Of a DNA stretch of 64,000 bases, positions 58,681-64,000 are shown one piece after another. The translations under genes were made by a program, and so were the position numbers. Positions within the stretch are counted from its first letter, which is position 1. Each line of letters opens with the position of its first letter. This DNA is from Chelydra serpentina (lineage: Eukaryota; Chordata; Testudines; Chelydridae). The notes beneath the pieces are model-generated. The model did not search any database, was not told where the DNA came from, and was given only the letters and a program-made list of their open reading frames with translations. The stretch is from contig JBAIAC010000018.1 in assembly GCA_037349315.1 (NCBI GenBank), forward strand, positions 2,046,001 to 2,110,000, written 5' to 3'.

Positions 58681-59590
58681 TTTCTCATTGTATTGTATAA
58701 CTATAAAGAATATATTTATTCATTGATGTCATATTGAGAGTAGAGCTGGTCAGAATTTTTTTTTCCAAAACATTTTTCACTGAAAAATGCATATTCAAAT
58801 AAAACCCGATTTGAATGTTTCACAAAATCTTTTCCCACCCCCACAAAATCTAAGGCCTTGATTCTGCAATGAGCTCCCTACTGGTGGACTGCTGAGCCCA
58901 TATAGAGTTCACTACAAGATTAGGGTCTACATTTGGGGTGCAAAACTGTCTGACAAGTGTCCCTTGCTAGTAATGCAACTTTTCATGTAAATTTCAAATG
59001 GGATTTTCTACATCAAAGTCAGCTTTGTTTTCCACCAGGCTTCACAGAATCTTTCATTCAAAATAATATAAGATTTTATGTGTCAAATTAGACAACAGAG
59101 GGAGACAAATAGTCCCATAAATGTAACACACACTGCATCAAAATGGACAACATCACACACTGCATTAACATCACACACCTCATCAAAATGGACAACATTT
59201 TCTGACTAAGTTAGAGTGGCATAAAAATAAGACATTTCTATCCCCCAAATAATTTAAAACAGAGACATATTTTCAGAAATGTGGGGTAAATTTGAGAGTT
59301 CTAACATTAGGTTGTTCCTAGGGTAAAATATTTTCTCATTATTTTAAAAGCTTTTTCTGTTCACATACACTTATTTTTCACTTGAAATGTCTATTCTTGT
59401 AGCATCACTTGAATTGGGAAATTCCATCATCTTGTAATACAAATCTTTGCACAATAAATTACACTGCTGGTCAGTTTTGTCAACTGTTAAGTGATATCTT
59501 AGTCCTCCAATGTAATTCCTTGTACACAGTATGGACTAGGCAAAAACTGTTGGAGAAATAGAATATTTGTTCAACTGAAAATGCTGAATT
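58681..59590. other. Intergenic, nothing recognised
   Basis: About 900 AT-rich bases. A short tandem duplication 'acatcacacac' is near 59130-59180. Confidence 0.4.
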
Positions 59591-59719
59591 AGCGCTCTGA
59601 TGGGTTAGACCCCACCCCCTTCTGGGATGCCACCTGATCTACTGGGATTTCACTGAGCCTGTCTGCTCCACTAACCTGGGCTCCCTGTCCCTGTATTGCT
59701 GAATTAGGCTCTCTGGCAG

Positions 59720-59733
59720 CACACACACACACA
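59720..59733. repeat. (CA)n microsatellite
   Basis: Seven CA units inside the LTR-like repeat. Confidence 0.7.
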
Positions 59734-60187
59734 GGTAGGGACGCACCAGCTGTAGAACCACACAGAGTCTGCAAACAGCTCACTATGAGAAGACTCAGCT
59801 AGGAGATCGTCCAGCACTCAAGTGCAGCTCCCCTCTGAAAAGTACACCCAAAATAATAATGTCTTGTGCTGTAGAGAAATCTATACGATGTAAGCTCATA
59901 AATTTGCCCCCTCCCTCAATGTGGATGAAGATATGTACAAGTTCTTGCCCCCTCAGTTATAAATTGCACAAACTGGGTTTAATAAGAAACAAAAACAAGT
60001 TTAACAACTATAAAAGGCAGATTTTAAGTGATTATAAGAGATAGCAAACAGGACAAGGCAGATTACTAAACAAATAAAACAAAACACGCATACTAAGCTT
60101 AATATCTTAAAGAGACTGGTTTCAAGAAGTAATTTTTCACCCTAAATGTTGTTTTAGGCAAGTTGCAGAGTTTCTGTAGCTCAGCCC

Positions 60188-60479
60188 AGGGCTACACTAG
60201 GGGAGGGGGTCGATCTACGATATGCAGCTTCAGCCACGTGAATAACGTAGCTGAAGTTGGCGTATCGTAATCGGCTTACCTGACCATGAGGACGGCAGCA
60301 AGTCGATCGCTGCAGCTCCCCCATCGACTCCGCTTGCGCCGCTCGATGACGTGGATTTCTGGAGCCAACGGGGAGCGTGATCGGGGATCGATTAATCGCG
60401 TCTTAACGAGACGCGAAAAATCGATCCCCGATAGATCGATTGCTACCCGCCGATCCGGCGGGTAGTGAAGACAAGCCCT
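60188..60479. mobile_element. MITE with strong internal hairpin
   Basis: The left end GGGCTACACTAGG and the complement of the right end, GGGCTTGTCTTCACTA, are related inverted termini (the left lacks five bases). The interior is rich in ATCGAT-type words and holds a 53-base hairpin at 60380-60432. Flanking duplication not readable. Confidence 0.6.
60380..60432. repeat. 53-base near-perfect hairpin
   Basis: Outer arms ATCGGGGATCGATT (60380-60393) and its complement (60419-60432), inner arms TCGCGTCT (60396-60403) and its complement (60409-60416), a two-by-two A mismatch and a five-base loop. Confidence 0.85.
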
Positions 60480-60655
60480 TAGAGTTCCAGGTATTTCTCT
60501 TTGCAGGATAGACTCCTGTCTTAGTCTGGACTCAGCCCTTGCCTTTCCCACAGCTCAGTTCCTTTGTCTCTTCAGGTTCTTTCAGCAGTCTTTCTTCTTG
60601 GGCAGGAAGGCAATGAAGAAGAGTCCTGTTTGCCTTACTCCCTAGCCTTAAATAA

Positions 60656-60925
60656 GGCTATGTCTACACTACCGCGGTAAATCGACCTATGTTACGCAAC
60701 TCCAGTTACGTACCTTAGGTCGAGTTACCGCAGGGTCTACACCGCAGGGGGTCAACTGGAGAAACTCCCATCAACTTACCTTACTCTTCTCGTTGGGGGT
60801 TGAGTACAGGGGTCAACTAAAGAGTGATCTGCAGTTGATTTGGAGGGTCTTTACTAGATCCTCTAAATGGATAGCTGGTGGATCGATCTCAGAGTGTCGA
60901 TCCTGGCTGTGATGTAGACGTAGCC
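60656..60925. mobile_element. Harbinger-type MITE, 270 bp
   Basis: Ends GGCTATGTCTACAC and complement GGCTACGTCTACAT, flanked on both sides by TAA (60653-60655 and 60926-60928). Interior words 'gggtcaactggag' and 'gatcgatctcagag' match a MITE family common in turtles. It splits the LTR-like repeat. Confidence 0.75.
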
Positions 60926-61380
60926 TAAGATTTACATAAGGTGGGAAGCCTTTGTTTCCAGTCTTGACCTCCCCCTCCTTTTAGTGGCAAATTACTAGAA
61001 GTCCAAGATGGTGTTTAGTACCAGGTGACAGGACCACCTGACCAGCTACTTCCAGGACACCTTTCAGGAAGGAGAGAGATTAGTATCTTCAAAGTCTTAT
61101 TGTTTCTTCCTAATGGCTTATCAAGGCTGATGGCCTGTTTGTCTGGTGGGTGTCTCCCAACTACACAAGCAGTTGTAATTGTTACAAAGTCAATATGCCT
61201 AACTTTAGATACAGAAATGATACATGCATACAAATTGAATAATCACATTGAGAAAATTATAACCTTTCTGATGATACCTTACAAGACCCATCTTGCATAA
61301 AGTATATCTGTTATGCCATATCCATATGATAAGCATATTTCCATAAAGAATATGGAATGTAACATCACATGTGCATTACC

Positions 61381-62255
61381 TTTTTATTAATTTTCTGCCA
61401 ACATTCTTGCTAACAAGGATTTGTGTGTCAAGTATGTTTGTGAAAGGAGAAAGTATTGAGAATATTCTTACAACTATGTTAAAATTCTATTAATATGATT
61501 AGTTCCTCCAGAAGTATTCAATGGCAGTCCTGGGAACTGTTTATGCATTTGAGAACCCCTCACTTAAGAGAACAGAAACAATACAATGTGGCCTAGCTGA
61601 CTAATCACACAGTGCAAATTGCACATACTTGAACTAATACACACAAACTACTTATTGAAAGTAACTGATAGGCTGAAATATCTTCACCTTATTTATTTGC
61701 CTAATAATTATAAAAAGAACAAATTAGTAAAAAAAGAAAAGCACATTTGCAGATAATTTGTGAACACAAAAAATGGGCAAAATCAGTTGACTGAGCTATA
61801 CACCAGGGATATTTGTGATATCTATCTATCTATCTATCTATATCTGAGAATAGACCTGACTTTGTTTCTTTGCAGTGGTTCACTACAGGCATATATTTAG
61901 TTGACTCAGTTTTCTCCATAGGTGTTTCTCAGACTCACTGATTTCCATGCAACAGTCTGCAAGTATGTGTTGTTCCCTTTCCCTAAGCATACAATTTTGT
62001 TCTATTGAATCACACTTTGTAGACTACAGCCCACTCTTCCAGTCTCTCTGGGTTTCTTTGTAGTTTGGTTCTAGTGGTATGTTTGTTTTTGTAAATGTAG
62101 GGAAGTTGTTATGAGTCTGTATTCTGCATATTGCACCTTTTAAATGTTGGGTGATTCCCTGCCTGAATTCAGATGTGGGCAGTGGAAGGGATATCTGGAG
62201 GATTGCTGGTTCTCGGTTTGTGGTAGAAATGCCTATTGTGCCTTCAGAGGGAAGT
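61381..62255. other. Intergenic, nothing recognised
   Basis: About 870 bases with a (TATC)n run at 61819-61844 and no gene. Confidence 0.4.
61819..61844. repeat. (TATC)n microsatellite
   Basis: Five TATC units plus a partial repeat. Confidence 0.85.
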
Positions 62256-62259
62256 TGCT

Positions 62260-62650
62260 GACCATGGTGGTCCTCCTAGAGCTGTAAGTAATTTTTGCTA
62301 TCTTGAGACCAGGCCATTGAGCACTTTGAAGATAAGGATCAAGAACTTGACTCAGTATTCTATGGGAAGTTAGTGTAGAATGTAGAGGACAGATTTGAAG
62401 ACATGCTGTAGCATCCTCTACTTCAGGCCTGCACAACTCGTAAAGCGGTGAGGGCCATATTACTCTGAAGAAAACAGCCGAGGGCCGAAACTCTTCTGCC
62501 CTCCCAAAAGTTGTTGAGAAAAAAAAAATTTTTTTTTTTTGCTCTACCCCCCGCGGGCCGTACAGTGAGCCCCTGTGGGCCGCATGTGGCCCGCGGGCCA
62601 TATGTTGTGCAGGCCTGCTCTACTTGTTGCAATTTTCTAAGGGCTGATGA
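62260..62650. mobile_element. Ancient amniote repeat interrupted by a MITE
   Basis: 'aggccattgagcactttgaa' and 'gggaagttagtgtagaatgt' belong to a diffuse, old repeat that also seems to underlie 36170-36579. A hAT MITE splits it at 62424. Limits and class uncertain. Confidence 0.4.
62424..62617. mobile_element. hAT MITE, 194 bp, exact 8-bp duplication
   Basis: Perfect 14-bp inverted termini CAGGCCTGCACAAC, flanked by exact CTCTACTT (62416-62423 and 62618-62625). This is the cleanest hAT signature in the window. The middle has an A/T homopolymer junction and GC-rich arms. No coding capacity. Confidence 0.9.
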
Positions 62651-62679
62651 CTACCCCGCTCCTGTCCTGAGGGGCTTAA

Positions 62680-63295
62680 AACATCTGAGGAGAGGGCCCA
62701 GGCTGATTGGGGAAGTAGGCACCACTGGGGCCCTGCCCCACACAGACCACAGCTGACCCTTTTAAAAGGGCCATGAACCAAGAGCTCAGGGAATCTTTCC
62801 ATAACTTCTGAGGGAGAAGAATCTAGCTGCCTGGGAACAAAGGGTGCTGGGAGTGAAGCAGGGCTGGGGAACGCCAGAGGAGTTCCAAGTCAGCAACACC
62901 TCAGGCTGTAGGGCCTGTGCAAGGCCCACTGAGGCACTGTGTGGCAGGGAAAGGCAGCAGTTCCGAACCTCCCTTGCCGATGATGACTACCTAATACAGA
63001 CTGCAGTCTGCCCCAGGGAATGGGGGCTTGAGGATGGCTGGCAGTAGCCCATAGGCTGAGGCAAGGTGAGGATAGAGGGTGGACGGGTTCCCCCGGGAGG
63101 GGAGACCCAGACTGATGGGGTACTGCCAGAGGGGAAGCACCCCAGTCAAAGGGGCACCGAGGTCCAGGAGGGACACGGGGCCAATGGCGAGTAGGCCACC
63201 GGCCTGCAGAGGGCGCTCCGGAGGCTGGAAATGCTAATTCCCTGGACGACCAGTAGGAGACGACGCAGGGGTGAGTCCTGCACCATTACATGCTC
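62680..63295. repeat. LTR-like interspersed repeat
   Basis: Text such as 'cccttttaaaagggccatga', 'gggcgctccggaggctgg' and 'ggtgagtcctgcaccattac' matches the style of turtle LTR-type repeats and ends near 63295. No coding part, no exact ends. Confidence 0.45.
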
Positions 63296-63714
63296 TTCCG
63301 CCTCCATTCTATCCCTCTCATTCTGCACTCCCCATTTTGGTTTGCCCTTTCCACTGGGATACAGGCAGGGATGTTAGGGGTGCCACATATATGTGTCTCA
63401 TGGGATGTGAGACTTGTCAGCCTTGATGCTAATCAGGGTGAAGTCAGGGAATTTTTGCCTTTTGACTTAATCAGAAACATGCCCTGGTACATGTTAAATC
63501 ACTGTTCCTGGTGTGGAGGTGTTGCCAGTTGCAATTAAACCTTTCTTCCTGCTTGATACCAATTTTCTAATATATGCTATGATGTTTGATTTATTTAACT
63601 AGCATTTAGCCAATCCCTTTTGTGTCCTGATTCAGTAAGGTACTTAAAGCATGTGCTTAAATACATTGCTGAATGGGGCCTTCTATAATAAGCAGTGTGC
63701 AGAAGAAAAAACTT
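63296..63714. other. Intergenic, nothing recognised
   Basis: About 420 bases without recognised features. Confidence 0.4.
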
Positions 63715-63717
63715 TGT

Positions 63718-64000
63718 ATTGTGATCTGGCCAGATCCCATAAACTAAGCAGAGTCAGGCCTGGTTAATACTTCTATGAAAATGACTAAGACAGGACTTGT
63801 TTATGGAAATGGTATCACCGAGTTAAGCAATGGCATTATTTCTTCTGTGGTAAGATGTTGTCTTTCCGCTGAGATGTAAAACTGAAGTCCTGACTACTTA
63901 TAATGATCAAAAAGCTCATTACCCTTTTTAGCAAGAGCAACATTGGTAGCTGTGATGCCAAATACCAATTTGTGATTCTATTAACTTAAAATTCTTCCTG
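63718..64000 (+). mobile_element. 5S-rRNA-derived SINE, running off the window
   Basis: Bases 63723-63777 follow the internal promoter region of 5S rRNA ('aaactaagcagagtcaggcc' and 'tggttaatacttctatg' against the box A to box C part), a type 1 RNA polymerase III promoter. Text further on ('gttgtctttccgctgagatg', 'aaaactgaagtcctgactac') resembles the body of 5S-headed SINEs of vertebrates (SINE3 class). Substitutions in the boxes make it an old, probably silent copy. The 3' end is outside the window. Confidence 0.7.

Larger units (their letters stand above)
59595..61380. repeat. LTR-like turtle repeat interrupted by two MITEs
   Basis: The text 'gatctactgggatttcactg', 'gcacacacacacacaggtag', 'aaggcagattttaagtgatt' and 'cctttctgatgataccttac' forms one familiar high-copy turtle repeat about 1.2 kb long once the insertions at 60188-60479 and 60656-60925 are removed. 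No coding region is visible. The class (LTR or other) is not certain. Confidence 0.55.

Overview
The window looks like gene-poor nuclear DNA of a sauropsid, most probably a turtle. I recognise no exon of a host protein-coding gene on either strand. What can be supported is almost entirely transposable elements and their relics: three CR1 LINE tails, an RTE-like LINE, an interrupted L2-like LINE, MIR-type SINEs, a 5S-rRNA-derived SINE, many short inverted-repeat DNA elements of hAT and Harbinger type, several long LTR-like repeats, and one almost pristine Penelope-like retroelement. The turtle assignment rests on my recognition of this combination of CR1 tails, 'TCTACAC'-type MITEs and LTR-like repeats. 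No search was run.

Layout. Positions 1-17.1 kb hold a palindromic repeat (190-262), a CR1 tail (2.07-3.11 kb), a Harbinger-type MITE (3.75-3.97 kb), an LTR-like repeat (11.2-12.3 kb), an inactive RTE-like LINE (12.6-13.7 kb) and a second LTR-like repeat (13.7-14.4 kb), separated by AT-rich sequence in which I see nothing. From 17.1 to 27.2 kb lies the most complex region: a complete hAT-like element (17128-17959), a CR1 (18.3-19.55 kb), then a large inverted repeat. Its arms (19580-~22250 and ~24395-27230) mirror each other without any net indel over the outer 1.7 kb and surround a ~2.1 kb spacer. The arms carry nested hAT-like elements with readable target-site duplications and two families of palindromic, GC-rich minisatellite.

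From 27.2 to 43.9 kb there is mostly AT-rich sequence with scattered MIR/L2-type relics and MITEs, including a 129-bp element flanked by 10-bp direct repeats. At 43973-47620 sits a Penelope-like element: an 880-residue uninterrupted ORF (reverse transcriptase, Cys-rich linker, GIY-YIG endonuclease) between two 670-bp direct repeats (pseudo-LTRs) that differ at only two positions. Each pseudo-LTR contains a hammerhead-ribozyme-like core. This is the only coding sequence in the window that looks capable of function.

The last 16 kb hold more LTR-like repeats, a CR1 (54.5-55.9 kb), an L2-like LINE split by a later LTR-like insertion, a ~1.8 kb repeat split by two MITEs (59.6-61.4 kb), a hAT MITE with an exact 8-bp duplication (62424-62617) and a 5S-derived SINE running to the window end. 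The sequence is best read as an archive of insertion events whose relative order can be reconstructed from nesting.
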